Below are positions 1-6,592 of a DNA stretch of 10,143 nt, in pieces. The translations under genes were made by a program, and so were the position numbers. Source of the DNA: Candidatus Margulisiibacteriota bacterium (GTDB lineage: Bacteria; Margulisbacteria; Marinamargulisbacteria; DT-59); contig JABSQL010000015.1 in assembly GCA_013215865.1 (NCBI GenBank), positions 1-10,143 of the forward strand, in the 5' to 3' direction. The notes under the pieces were generated by a model. The model made no database searches, had not been told where the DNA came from, and was given only the letters and a program-made list of their open reading frames with translations. Position 1 is the first letter of the stretch, and each line of letters starts with the position of its first letter.

Positions 1-1
1 C

Positions 2-30
2 TAGACATCTGTCAATTACAAAGTTATACT
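2..30 (+). promoter_or_regulatory. Sigma70-type promoter giving a predicted leaderless start for the DUF4143 ATPase
   Basis: A -35 box TAGACA (2-7, five of six matches to TTGACA) and a -10 box TATACT (25-30, five of six matches to TATAAT) are separated by exactly 17 bases. The predicted transcription start, about seven bases after the -10, falls on or next to the ATG at 37. No Shine-Dalgarno sequence precedes that ATG. The promoter is read by eye. The leaderless conclusion is inference. Confidence 0.6.
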
Positions 31-36
31 TTATAT

Positions 37-1266
37 ATGACATATATCTCCAGGTCAATCGAGACAAAAATCAAAACTTTACTCAAACAATTCCCTTGCG
101 TTGCTGTGTTGGGAGGGCGGCAGGTTGGTAAATCAACATTGATGAAACAACTGATGCCAAAATCGCCATTTTATGACTTGGAAAATGATTTTCACTTGGA
201 TCAAATCAAACAAAACCCAGCTCTTTTTCTAGACGATCACGAATCTATGATTATTATTGATGAAGCACAGTTATACCCGCCACTGTTCAATGCACTCCGG
301 GTTAAAATTGATGAGAATCGGAAAAAAAATGGCCAATATTTACTCAGTGGATCCAGCTCTCCTGAATTATTGAAGCAGATCAGTGAATCATTAGCCGGTA
401 GAATCGCCGTCATAGAATTAGGACCCTTTCAAATGGAAGAATGCTGGCAGAATCAGATTTCAAAGTTTTATACACACCTTATTAATCAGACACCAAAGGC
501 ATTTTTACAACTATCTCCACTTTATACCAGACGCCAGCTATATGAACGATGTTTATATGGTGGCTACCCAGACGTATTTTTGCAACGAAAAAAAAGCCAA
601 TACGCAGAAACTTGGTTCTATAACTATGTAAATACTTACATTAATAGAGATATCCATCGTCTTTTTCCAACACTTAATATTGAAACTTTCAAACGATTCA
701 TATCGATGCTTGCATTTTCTTCTGGACAATTGCTGAATTATGCACTTTTCTCTCGGTCACTTTCAGTTTCTCAACCCACTGTACGTTCCTACGTACGAAT
801 CGCTGAAGGAACCTTCATCTGGCGACATGTTGCAGCATATGAATCCAATATCCAGAAGCAACTCATGAAAATGCCAAAGGGTTACCTAAGAGATACAGGT
901 CTTATTACTCATTTCTTGAAAATTAGCTCAACGGAACAATTACGTTCACATCCTCATTTTGGAAATATATGGGAGGCTTTTATTTGTGAGCAAATCATCC
1001 GCTCGCTAGAAGTAAAGCTCGCTAGAATCGATTATTATCACTATAGAACACGTGGACAAGCAGAAATTAACCTTATTCTAGACGGCCCTTTTGGTGTTGT
1101 TCCCATTGAGATAAAAGCTGGAGATACCATCAGGTCCAATCAGCTTTTTGCCATAAAATCATTTATCGAAAAACAGGCATCTCCATTTGGGATCATTATC
1201 TACTTAGGAAAGAAAGCCTACCGTATTGATGAAAAGCTGTATGTCATTCCCGCCCAATGTCTATAA
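37..1266 (+). CDS. AAA-family ATPase with DUF4143 C-terminal domain
   Basis: This 409-residue protein has the two-part layout of the AAA_14/DUF4143 family. The N-terminal P-loop ATPase has Walker A GGRQVGKST (26-34), Walker B MIIIDEAQ (71-78, D75 and E76) and a sensor-like LLSGSSSPELL stretch (102-112). The C-terminal domain (about 200-395) ends in a PD-(D/E)XK-like fold signature, AEINLIL followed by PIEIKAG. In most relatives the first part reads E-[VI]-D. Here the aspartate is Asn345, while E358 and K360 are kept, so any nuclease activity is doubtful. The ATG at 37 leaves the usual short lead of about 25 residues before Walker A, and later Met codons would delete the P-loop. The family is widespread, often multicopy, and its cellular role is poorly defined. 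The gene stands alone: ileS follows after 73 bases with its own promoter signal. ATPase identity is confident; function is unknown. Confidence 0.9.
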   Translation: MTYISRSIETKIKTLLKQFPCVAVLGGRQVGKSTLMKQLMPKSPFYDLENDFHLDQIKQNPALFLDDHESMIIIDEAQLYPPLFNALRVKIDENRKKNGQYLLSGSSSPELLKQISESLAGRIAVIELGPFQMEECWQNQISKFYTHLINQTPKAFLQLSPLYTRRQLYERCLYGGYPDVFLQRKKSQYAETWFYNYVNTYINRDIHRLFPTLNIETFKRFISMLAFSSGQLLNYALFSRSLSVSQPTVRSYVRIAEGTFIWRHVAAYESNIQKQLMKMPKGYLRDTGLITHFLKISSTEQLRSHPHFGNIWEAFICEQIIRSLEVKLARIDYYHYRTRGQAEINLILDGPFGVVPIEIKAGDTIRSNQLFAIKSFIEKQASPFGIIIYLGKKAYRIDEKLYVIPAQCL

Positions 1267-1300
1267 TCCCTATTAGGAAATAGTCCCTTACTACCCTTTC

Positions 1301-1329
1301 TTTTCGGATGACCGTTCATCCGCTATACT
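1301..1329 (+). promoter_or_regulatory. Probable ileS promoter (near-leaderless)
   Basis: A TATACT hexamer (1324-1329) sits ten bases before the ileS ATG at 1340. It is followed by TT exactly as in the TATACTTT ahead of the first gene. The -35 region is poor (TTTTCG at 17-bp spacing). A start site about seven bases after the hexamer would leave a leader of only about four bases. No Shine-Dalgarno sequence is present. There is no room for a T-box leader. Confidence 0.45.
1305..1322. repeat. Perfect 7-bp inverted repeat upstream of ileS
   Basis: CGGATGA (1305-1311) and TCATCCG (1316-1322) pair perfectly around a CCGT loop. The dyad ends one base before the ileS -10 hexamer, so it fills the space between the expected -35 and -10. 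It could be an operator, or a weak terminator hairpin for the upstream ATPase gene. It has no U-run on the plus side, which argues against an intrinsic terminator. No function is demonstrated. Confidence 0.55.
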
Positions 1330-1339
1330 TTGTGGCAAC

Positions 1340-4126
1340 ATGGCATCTGAAAATACATACAAAAACACCTTAAATCTTCCCCAAACCCCCTTCCCCATCC
1401 GGGCAGGTCTTGCCACACGGGAACCAGAACTCCTAGAGTGGTGGAAAACCCATAAACTAGGTGCCAAGATAGAAGAAAAACAAAAAAACTGTACAGACAC
1501 TTTTTTATTACACGATGGGCCTCCCTATCCCAATGGAGATATCCATATGGGTCACGCCCTAAATAAAATCTTAAAAGATATTATCGTTCGTTTCCACACG
1601 ATGTCTGGTCGAAAAAGCCCCTTTATTCCTGGCTGGGATTGTCACGGACTCCCCATCGAAACCCAACTCATAAAACAACTCAAAAAAGAAGGAAAAGCAG
1701 ATGCAAAATCCGATATTGTATGGTTCAGGGAGCAATGTAAAACATTTGCCCTTAATTTTGTGGAGACCCAAAAACAAGAATTTCTTCGTCTGGGTATTAC
1801 CGGCCAATTTGAAAAACCCTATCTGACGCTCACACCATCTTATGAAGCTTCTGTCATCACCCAATTCGGAAAAATGGCTGACAATGGGCTGATCTATCAG
1901 GGTCGAAAACCCATCCATTGGTGTCCTTCCTGTCAAACCGCATTGGCAGAAGCAGAAATAGAATATGATACCCACCGCTCTCCTTCGATTTATGTCACTT
2001 TTGATATTAAAACACCCTCCCCAACACTACAAAAAATTATAGAAGGCCCTGCCTCTATTCTGGTTTGGACCACCACACCCTGGACCCTCCCTGCCAATGT
2101 GGCATTGGCTGCTCATCCTGATTTTGATTACCTTGTCGGCAAACATAACAACCAAACTTATATCTTTGTGAAAGACCTTAAATCAACCCTGCTTGAAAAA
2201 TTTGGCTGGGAGTCATTTGAAGAACTGGGAACTTTGAAAGGATCTGACCTCTTAGAGACGATGACTCAGCACCCCTTTATAAACAGACACTCTCCTCTTG
2301 TAACGGCCGACTATGTCACCCAAGAAGATGGAACTGGATTTGTACATATTGCCCCTGGTCATGGCCAGGACGACTACCTTGTAGGCCAAAAACACAACTT
2401 ACCCACCATCATGCCCGTCGATGATGAAGGTAAATTTACGGACGAAGTCCCCTGGAGTGGGATGTCTGTATTTGATGCCAATAAAGAAATCGGCCTTGAA
2501 CTTGAAAACAACGGACACCTCTTAAAATTAGAATTCATTAAGCATTCATATCCCCATTGTTGGCGATGTAAAAACCCTGTTATCTTCAGAGCCACCGAAC
2601 AATGGTTTGTGGCCATGGACACCCCCATGAAGGACAAAACAACCCTTCGCCAAAAGGCATTGGATACCATCAAATCCACGAAGTGGGTGCCGGATTGGGG
2701 AGAAAAAAGAATCCGAAATATGATAGAAGGGCGACCCGATTGGTGTATCTCTCGTCAACGGTCTTGGGGCATTCCCATTCCAGTGTTTATTTGTACGGCT
2801 TGCAACCACCCTGAAATGACAGGCATTTTCAATGAATCTGCCGTTAAACTCATCCAAGAAAAAGGGACACTTGCCTGGTTTACCACTGACGTTCAGAATA
2901 TCCTTCCCAAAGAGGCCACCTGTAGCAAATGCGGGGCTCACTCTTTTGAAAAGGAAACAGATATTTTAGATGTCTGGTTTGAATCGGGTGCCAGTTTTAG
3001 TGCGGTTCTAAATGACCCCCTTCCCTTCCCTGCAGACTTGTACCTGGAAGGCTCTGACCAACACCGAGGATGGTTTCAATCATCTTTACTGATTGGGCTA
3101 GGTGCAGAAAACCAGTCTCCCTTTCGATCTGTCCTCACCCATGGGTTTATTGTAGATCAAAATGGCAAAAAAATGAGTAAGTCGATAGGCAATGTCATTT
3201 CCCCCCTTAAAGTGATTAAGGAAAGTGGTGCTGACATTCTTAGATGGTGGGTGGCCTCCACAGATTTTAAAACAGATGTCACCGTTTCCCAAGACATTCT
3301 AAAACAGTCCCGAGATTCGTTCTCGAAAGTACGAAATACCCTTCGCTTTCTCATGAGCAATCTCTATGATTTTGATCAGGAAAAAGACCGTATTCCCTTC
3401 GAAAACCTATCTGAAATTGACCGATGGATCCTGTTGAAATGCAATGCATTAGTAAAAGAAGTGACATCTGCCTTCGAAACCTATGATTTTCATATCATTA
3501 CCCATCGAATCCATGATTTTTGTGCCGTTACTCTGAGTGCACTCTATTTGGATATGGTCAAAGACAGATTATATTGTGGCACAACAGATGGCCATGACAG
3601 AAGAAGCACACAAACGGCCCTTCACCACTGTTTTGATACCTTATCCCGTCTATTGGCGCCCATCATGGTCTTTACCTCTGAAGATGCGGCTATCTGTTTT
3701 GAAACACATTCTGTTATACCCTCTGATATAAAGAACAGCATCCATCTTTCGAGCCTTCCCAATTTTGACCCTTCTTTACAGGATGATTTGCTAGAAGCCA
3801 AGTGGAAACAGATTTTAGACATTAGAGATCGTGTGTATCAAGAACTGGAAAAAAAGCGCCAGGAGAAAGTCATCCAGCGTTTCTTAGAAGCAGATGTGTG
3901 TCTATCATTAACAGCGCCCTTCGAATATGATGATTGGGCATCTGTGTTAATGGTGGGTTCTGTTACCATACTAGAAGGGTCCACATTATCAATGACGATA
4001 ACCAAAACAAAAGAAGAAAAATGTGACAGATGTTGGCGGCATTTGTCATTAGAAGATGGCCTATGTGACCGATGCAAAACGGCCATAACCAATCTGCCAA
4101 AAAATATTCAGGAGGTTACATCATGA
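1340..4126 (+). CDS. ileS: Isoleucyl-tRNA synthetase
   Basis: This cytoplasmic class I aminoacyl-tRNA synthetase (EC 6.1.1.5) charges tRNA-Ile. Its 928 residues match the usual bacterial length of about 930. The N-terminus (YKNTLNLPQTPFPIRAGLATREP) aligns with known bacterial IleRS starts, which fixes the ATG. The HIGH motif is HMGH (69-72) within GPPYPNGDIHMGH. The CP1 editing domain has WTTTPWTLPAN (243-253) and the later GTGFVHIAPGHG segment. KMSKS is at 611-615. A C-terminal zinc-binding module has C895-x2-C898 and C909-x2-C912, as in the type common in bacteria. Further cysteine pairs (CPSC, CSKC) lie in the insertions. All catalytic and editing landmarks are present and there is no frameshift. 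The stop codon overlaps the start of the PfkB kinase (ATGA), so the two are probably one operon and translationally coupled. Confidence 0.98.
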   Translation: MASENTYKNTLNLPQTPFPIRAGLATREPELLEWWKTHKLGAKIEEKQKNCTDTFLLHDGPPYPNGDIHMGHALNKILKDIIVRFHTMSGRKSPFIPGWDCHGLPIETQLIKQLKKEGKADAKSDIVWFREQCKTFALNFVETQKQEFLRLGITGQFEKPYLTLTPSYEASVITQFGKMADNGLIYQGRKPIHWCPSCQTALAEAEIEYDTHRSPSIYVTFDIKTPSPTLQKIIEGPASILVWTTTPWTLPANVALAAHPDFDYLVGKHNNQTYIFVKDLKSTLLEKFGWESFEELGTLKGSDLLETMTQHPFINRHSPLVTADYVTQEDGTGFVHIAPGHGQDDYLVGQKHNLPTIMPVDDEGKFTDEVPWSGMSVFDANKEIGLELENNGHLLKLEFIKHSYPHCWRCKNPVIFRATEQWFVAMDTPMKDKTTLRQKALDTIKSTKWVPDWGEKRIRNMIEGRPDWCISRQRSWGIPIPVFICTACNHPEMTGIFNESAVKLIQEKGTLAWFTTDVQNILPKEATCSKCGAHSFEKETDILDVWFESGASFSAVLNDPLPFPADLYLEGSDQHRGWFQSSLLIGLGAENQSPFRSVLTHGFIVDQNGKKMSKSIGNVISPLKVIKESGADILRWWVASTDFKTDVTVSQDILKQSRDSFSKVRNTLRFLMSNLYDFDQEKDRIPFENLSEIDRWILLKCNALVKEVTSAFETYDFHIITHRIHDFCAVTLSALYLDMVKDRLYCGTTDGHDRRSTQTALHHCFDTLSRLLAPIMVFTSEDAAICFETHSVIPSDIKNSIHLSSLPNFDPSLQDDLLEAKWKQILDIRDRVYQELEKKRQEKVIQRFLEADVCLSLTAPFEYDDWASVLMVGSVTILEGSTLSMTITKTKEEKCDRCWRHLSLEDGLCDRCKTAITNLPKNIQEVTS
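4111..4126 (+). promoter_or_regulatory. Shine-Dalgarno and ATGA coupling site for the PfkB kinase
   Basis: GGAGG (4111-4115) lies seven bases before the ATG at 4123. That ATG overlaps the ileS TGA (4124-4126) as ATGA. This fixes the kinase start at 4123 rather than at an in-frame ATG at 4072 inside ileS, and indicates stop-start coupling. Confidence 0.85.
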
Positions 4127-5034
4127 CAGTTGCAATTATCGGTACTGTAGCATTAGACAGTATCAAAACACCCTCAGGTGAGCACAATCGTATTTTAGGA
4201 GGATCCGCAACATTTTCGGCCACAGCAGCCACTATATTCGGACCCGCAGGTATCGTCAGTATTGTTGGAAAAGATTTCCCTTCTGAACATATCGAATTTT
4301 TTAAGTCCAGAAATATTAACCTAGACGGGCTACATCACTCTGAAGGCGATACTTTCCACTGGAAGGGATATTATGAAGGGGATATGAACCAGGCAATCAC
4401 TGTAAAAACCGACCTCAATGTACTGCTTGAGTTTGACCCTGTGATCCCCGACAGTCTCAAAAAAAGCCCCATTGTATTCATGGCCAATGTTGACCCTGTT
4501 CTACAAGAAAAAGCGATTCGTCAATTTGAGTCCCCTGAACTGGTCATTTTAGATACCATGAACTTTTGGATTGAACATAAGCTGGAAGCGCTCAAACAAA
4601 CACTAAAATTAGTCGATATTCTCATTGTAAATGACCAAGAGATTCGCCAATTAACGGGGGATTATAATTTGATCACAGCCATTTCTAAAGCCATCGAATT
4701 GGGTCCCAAACGTGTGGTTGTTAAAAAAGGTGAACATGGCGCCATGATGTTTGACGGAACAGATTTTTATATGTTTCCTGCTTACCCTCTTTCAAACTTG
4801 GTGGATCCCACCGGCGCAGGAGATAGTTTTGCAGGTGCCTTTGCAGGCTACTTATCTACCCAAAAATCCATTAGTGACGAGACCTATAAACAAGCTGTGA
4901 TTGCAGGTACACTGGTATCGTCACATACTGTTCAAGATTTTAGCTTAAATAGTCTCAAAAAAATCACCCCAGAAGTTCTCAACCAAACATTCAAGGCTTT
5001 CAAACCCCTCATTTCCCACCCAACAACTATTTAA
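4123..5034 (+). CDS. PfkB-family carbohydrate/nucleoside kinase
   Basis: This 303-residue cytoplasmic sugar or nucleoside kinase belongs to the ribokinase/PfkB family. The N-terminus IIGTVALDSIKTPSG is followed by the glycine pair in ILGGSATFSA (24-33), corresponding to PfkB signature 1. The C-terminal signature 2 is DPTGAGDSFAGAFAGYL (228-244), with D234 expected to be the catalytic base and GAGD the anion hole. Short inserts (HWKGYYEGDMNQA, ILDTMNFWIE) resemble a conserved but poorly characterised subfamily found in several bacterial phyla. I cannot assign the substrate, and the usual ribokinase or adenosine-kinase specificity motifs are not clear to me. The gene is translationally coupled to ileS. 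Its stop overlaps the end of the convergent coaX by eight bases. A hairpin 36 bases past its stop may terminate the transcript. The family call is firm; the substrate is unknown. Confidence 0.93.
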   Translation: MTVAIIGTVALDSIKTPSGEHNRILGGSATFSATAATIFGPAGIVSIVGKDFPSEHIEFFKSRNINLDGLHHSEGDTFHWKGYYEGDMNQAITVKTDLNVLLEFDPVIPDSLKKSPIVFMANVDPVLQEKAIRQFESPELVILDTMNFWIEHKLEALKQTLKLVDILIVNDQEIRQLTGDYNLITAISKAIELGPKRVVVKKGEHGAMMFDGTDFYMFPAYPLSNLVDPTGAGDSFAGAFAGYLSTQKSISDETYKQAVIAGTLVSSHTVQDFSLNSLKKITPEVLNQTFKAFKPLISHPTTI

Positions 5035-5743
5035 TCCCCTTAGAACATTCAATGAGTCCCTTGAGAATAAGGTCTGGAAGATACTGATCCAGACCTATTT
5101 GGTCTTTATACATATCCAGCCCTTTGCCTGTACCCACCACTTTACAATCGGGATCCATTTGGCGATAGTCTTGAACCCATCCCTTCAGGAGGGTCAAAAA
5201 ACCGTGATACAAACCGATTTGGACCGCTTCATGGGTTGATTTTCCGATTAAGCCCTGACGTGGACTCACATGAATAATCGGAATTTTAGCCGTATAATCA
5301 TTTAACGCTTTTGATGATATCCCCATTCCAGGAAAAATTAATCCACCCTTATATACCCCTTTCTTGTCCACATAACAACAGGTAAGGGCTGTTCCTGAAT
5401 CAATAATGACGCACCCTGATTGATAGTGCGTATACGCACCCAACGCATTAACCAGTCGATCTGCACCCACTTCCTGGGGATAATGAACATCAACCGAAAG
5501 GCTTGGAATATTCTTATGAGTGACAAAACAAACATGGGGTATTTCTCTAAACACTTTGTCTATGTCGGGTACAACAGAAGAAATAATCACCCGGCTATAC
5601 GCCCTCATCTCAGCCTTTAGAGCCACTGCTTGCGATGGTGATGTATCAATTTGACGAACATTCCCCAACTGACCTTGTGAATACGATCCCAGCTGCATGG
5701 TTGAATTGCCAATATCCAATAACAATATACTTCCTTTTTCCAT
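5027..5743 (-). CDS. coaX: Type III pantothenate kinase
   Basis: CoaX phosphorylates pantothenate, the first committed step of CoA synthesis (EC 2.7.1.33). It belongs to the ASKHA fold and works in the cytoplasm. Positions below count from the upstream ATG at 5752. The phosphate-binding motif is DIGNS (13-17). GADRLVNALGA (96-106) holds the expected catalytic aspartate D98. IIDSGTALT (116-124) corresponds to the family's D-x-GT motif. GGLIFPGMGIS (137-146) and the KSTHEAVQIG segment (171-180) follow, then a GTGKGL glycine motif. I prefer the ATG at 5743 (238 residues, MEKGSILLLDIGNS). It gives a family-like N-terminus and lies seven bases after a perfect TATAAT. The ATG at 5752, with an AGGG six bases upstream, is the alternative (241 residues). 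The protein is slightly shorter than the usual 250-260. It converges on the PfkB kinase and is divergent from the lipoyl-transferase gene. Confidence 0.93.
   Translation of the reverse strand: MEKGSILLLDIGNSTMQLGSYSQGQLGNVRQIDTSPSQAVALKAEMRAYSRVIISSVVPDIDKVFREIPHVCFVTHKNIPSLSVDVHYPQEVGADRLVNALGAYTHYQSGCVIIDSGTALTCCYVDKKGVYKGGLIFPGMGISSKALNDYTAKIPIIHVSPRQGLIGKSTHEAVQIGLYHGFLTLLKGWVQDYRQMDPDCKVVGTGKGLDMYKDQIGLDQYLPDLILKGLIECSKGIK
5070..5096 (+). terminator. Candidate terminator hairpin inside the 3' end of coaX
   Basis: AGGTCTGGA (5070-5078) pairs perfectly with TCCAGACCT (5088-5096), a nine-bp stem around a nine-base loop. On the plus strand it is followed by ATTTGGTCTTT, which is only moderately U-rich. 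It starts 36 bases after the kinase stop codon and could end the ileS operon transcript where overlapping genes leave no intergenic space. It is also coaX coding sequence, so chance is possible. Confidence 0.4.
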
Positions 5744-5750
5744 GCTTGGC

Positions 5751-5779
5751 ATTATAGACCCTGTTCAATTTTGTATCCA
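5751..5779 (-). promoter_or_regulatory. coaX promoter, predicted leaderless
   Basis: Read on the minus strand, TGGATA (5779-5774, four of six matches) and a perfect TATAAT (5756-5751) are separated by 17 bases. The predicted start site falls at about 5744, directly before the ATG at 5743. The upstream ATG at 5752 would overlap the -10 box itself and so would not be in this transcript. Confidence 0.55.
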
Positions 5780-5799
5780 GCCTAAATTTAGGCTACCAT
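5771..5799 (+). promoter_or_regulatory. Possible promoter of the lipoyl-transferase gene
   Basis: TTGTAT (5771-5776) and TACCAT (5794-5799, four of six matches) are spaced by 17 bases. The predicted start site falls on the ATG at 5806. The only SD-like bases (AGG at 5800-5802) are three bases from the ATG, too close to be useful. Both boxes are weak. The -35 overlaps the divergent coaX -35. Confidence 0.4.
5779..5794. repeat. Perfect 16-bp palindrome between divergent coaX and the lipoyl-transferase gene
   Basis: AGCCTAAATTTAGGCT is a perfect, gapless self-complementary sequence. It lies in the short region between the divergent genes, touches the outer edge of the coaX -35, and spans the spacer and first base of the -10 of the opposing promoter. 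Position and symmetry suit an operator for a dimeric regulator. A gapless palindrome makes a poor RNA hairpin, so a terminator is less likely. The regulator is unknown. Confidence 0.6.
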
Positions 5800-5805
5800 A
5801 GGTCA

Positions 5806-6558
5806 ATGACCATCATCATCAAAACCCCTAATGGCCACCATCTGGACAATATGATATTGGATAGTTTCCTGGCATTTGAATCAGATCATTCTTATATTCG
5901 TGTGTATACTTGGGCCCAACCCACATTATCTTTGGGAAAATCCAATCACACACAACACCTGAATATACCCCATATTCAATCCCAAAATATTCAACTGGTC
6001 CGGCGTGAAACTGGGGGCGGAATATTACCCCATTTCCATGATATTTGTTTCTCTATTATTCGCTTCAGTGACCAAAAACCCAAAGCACATTTTGAAAATA
6101 TTCGTCAATCAATGATCGTCTTTTTAACGTCTTTAGGCATCACTCAAATTAACCACTCTTCAACCAAGGCAACACATACAGAATTTTGTTTGAATACCCA
6201 AAACCAGCATGAGATTAATATCGGACATCAAAAGTGTATCGCCATCGCACAAAAGCGTAAAAAAGACCGATACCTTACCCATGGATCCATTCAATTTACA
6301 AAGCCCTCTATCTCTATTCCAGATTTATTTTCCAACATACCTATCAGCATGGATAAAACGACATATCTTGATCAACACTGTTCCTTTACTCGGAAAGACA
6401 TTATCCATAAACTGATTCAGTTTTTCAAAGACCAAACGCCTCATTCAACCATAGAAACTGACTTAAACTATCTGAATCATTCCACTTATATCACCTATAA
6501 AAAAAAGGTCTTGCATCTTTTTTCTATTGACCAACCCGATCCTACTCCATTAGTCTAA
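5806..6558 (+). CDS. Lipoate-protein ligase / octanoyltransferase family protein (LplA/LipM-like)
   Basis: This 250-residue cytoplasmic protein belongs to the biotin/lipoate ligase (BPL_LplA_LipB) fold and should attach a lipoyl or octanoyl group to the lysine of lipoyl domains. Visible motifs are TWAQPTLSLGKSN (35-47), the substrate-binding LVRRETGGG (64-72), HDICFSII (78-85) and GHQKCIAIAQ (140-149), which lines up with the family's GRKIVGSAQ. K143 would be the conserved lysine. LTHGSIQF (157-164) follows. Cys128, in EFCLN about a dozen residues before that glycine, aligns by eye with the catalytic cysteine of LipM octanoyltransferases. This leaves LplA-type ligase and LipM/LipL-type transferase both open. 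Within GHQKCIAIAQ the motif is diverged: the usual VGS is IAI. The gene is divergent from coaX and leads a probable two-gene operon with the LysM lipoprotein 34 bases downstream. Family is confident; exact reaction is not. Confidence 0.82.
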   Translation: MTIIIKTPNGHHLDNMILDSFLAFESDHSYIRVYTWAQPTLSLGKSNHTQHLNIPHIQSQNIQLVRRETGGGILPHFHDICFSIIRFSDQKPKAHFENIRQSMIVFLTSLGITQINHSSTKATHTEFCLNTQNQHEINIGHQKCIAIAQKRKKDRYLTHGSIQFTKPSISIPDLFSNIPISMDKTTYLDQHCSFTRKDIIHKLIQFFKDQTPHSTIETDLNYLNHSTYITYKKKVLHLFSIDQPDPTPLV

Positions 6559-6580
6559 GTACAGTCTGAAGAAAATTGAT

Positions 6581-6585
6581 GGAGG
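6581..6585 (+). promoter_or_regulatory. Strong Shine-Dalgarno for the LysM lipoprotein gene
   Basis: GGAGG lies seven bases before the ATG at 6593, the same spacing as ahead of the PfkB kinase. It contrasts with the lack of such a site ahead of the operon-leading genes. No promoter or terminator is visible in the 34-base gap, which supports cotranscription with the preceding gene. Confidence 0.8.
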
Positions 6586-6592
6586 TCAACAC

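Noticed and set aside
1270..1283. CTATT-AGGA-AATAG hairpin as a terminator for the ATPase gene
   Set aside because: Five mostly A-T pairs with no following U-run; too weak to support.
1482..1489. A-AAA-AAC slippery heptamer in ileS
   Set aside because: It is in the correct phase for -1 slippage, but the ileS frame continues intact for 928 residues and a shift here would have no sensible product.
1291..1500. Antisense open frames over ileS and over the usher
   Set aside because: No recognisable domains and no ribosome sites were seen, and codon use there is dictated by the opposing real gene; treated as shadows.
4072..4122. Upstream in-frame ATG extending the PfkB kinase into ileS
   Set aside because: The extension overlaps the ileS zinc-binding tail, has no Shine-Dalgarno and does not resemble the family N-terminus; the ATG at 4123 has GGAGG at seven bases.
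6576..6589. Small hairpin presenting the lipoprotein Shine-Dalgarno in its loop
   Set aside because: Only four base pairs; not distinguishable from chance.
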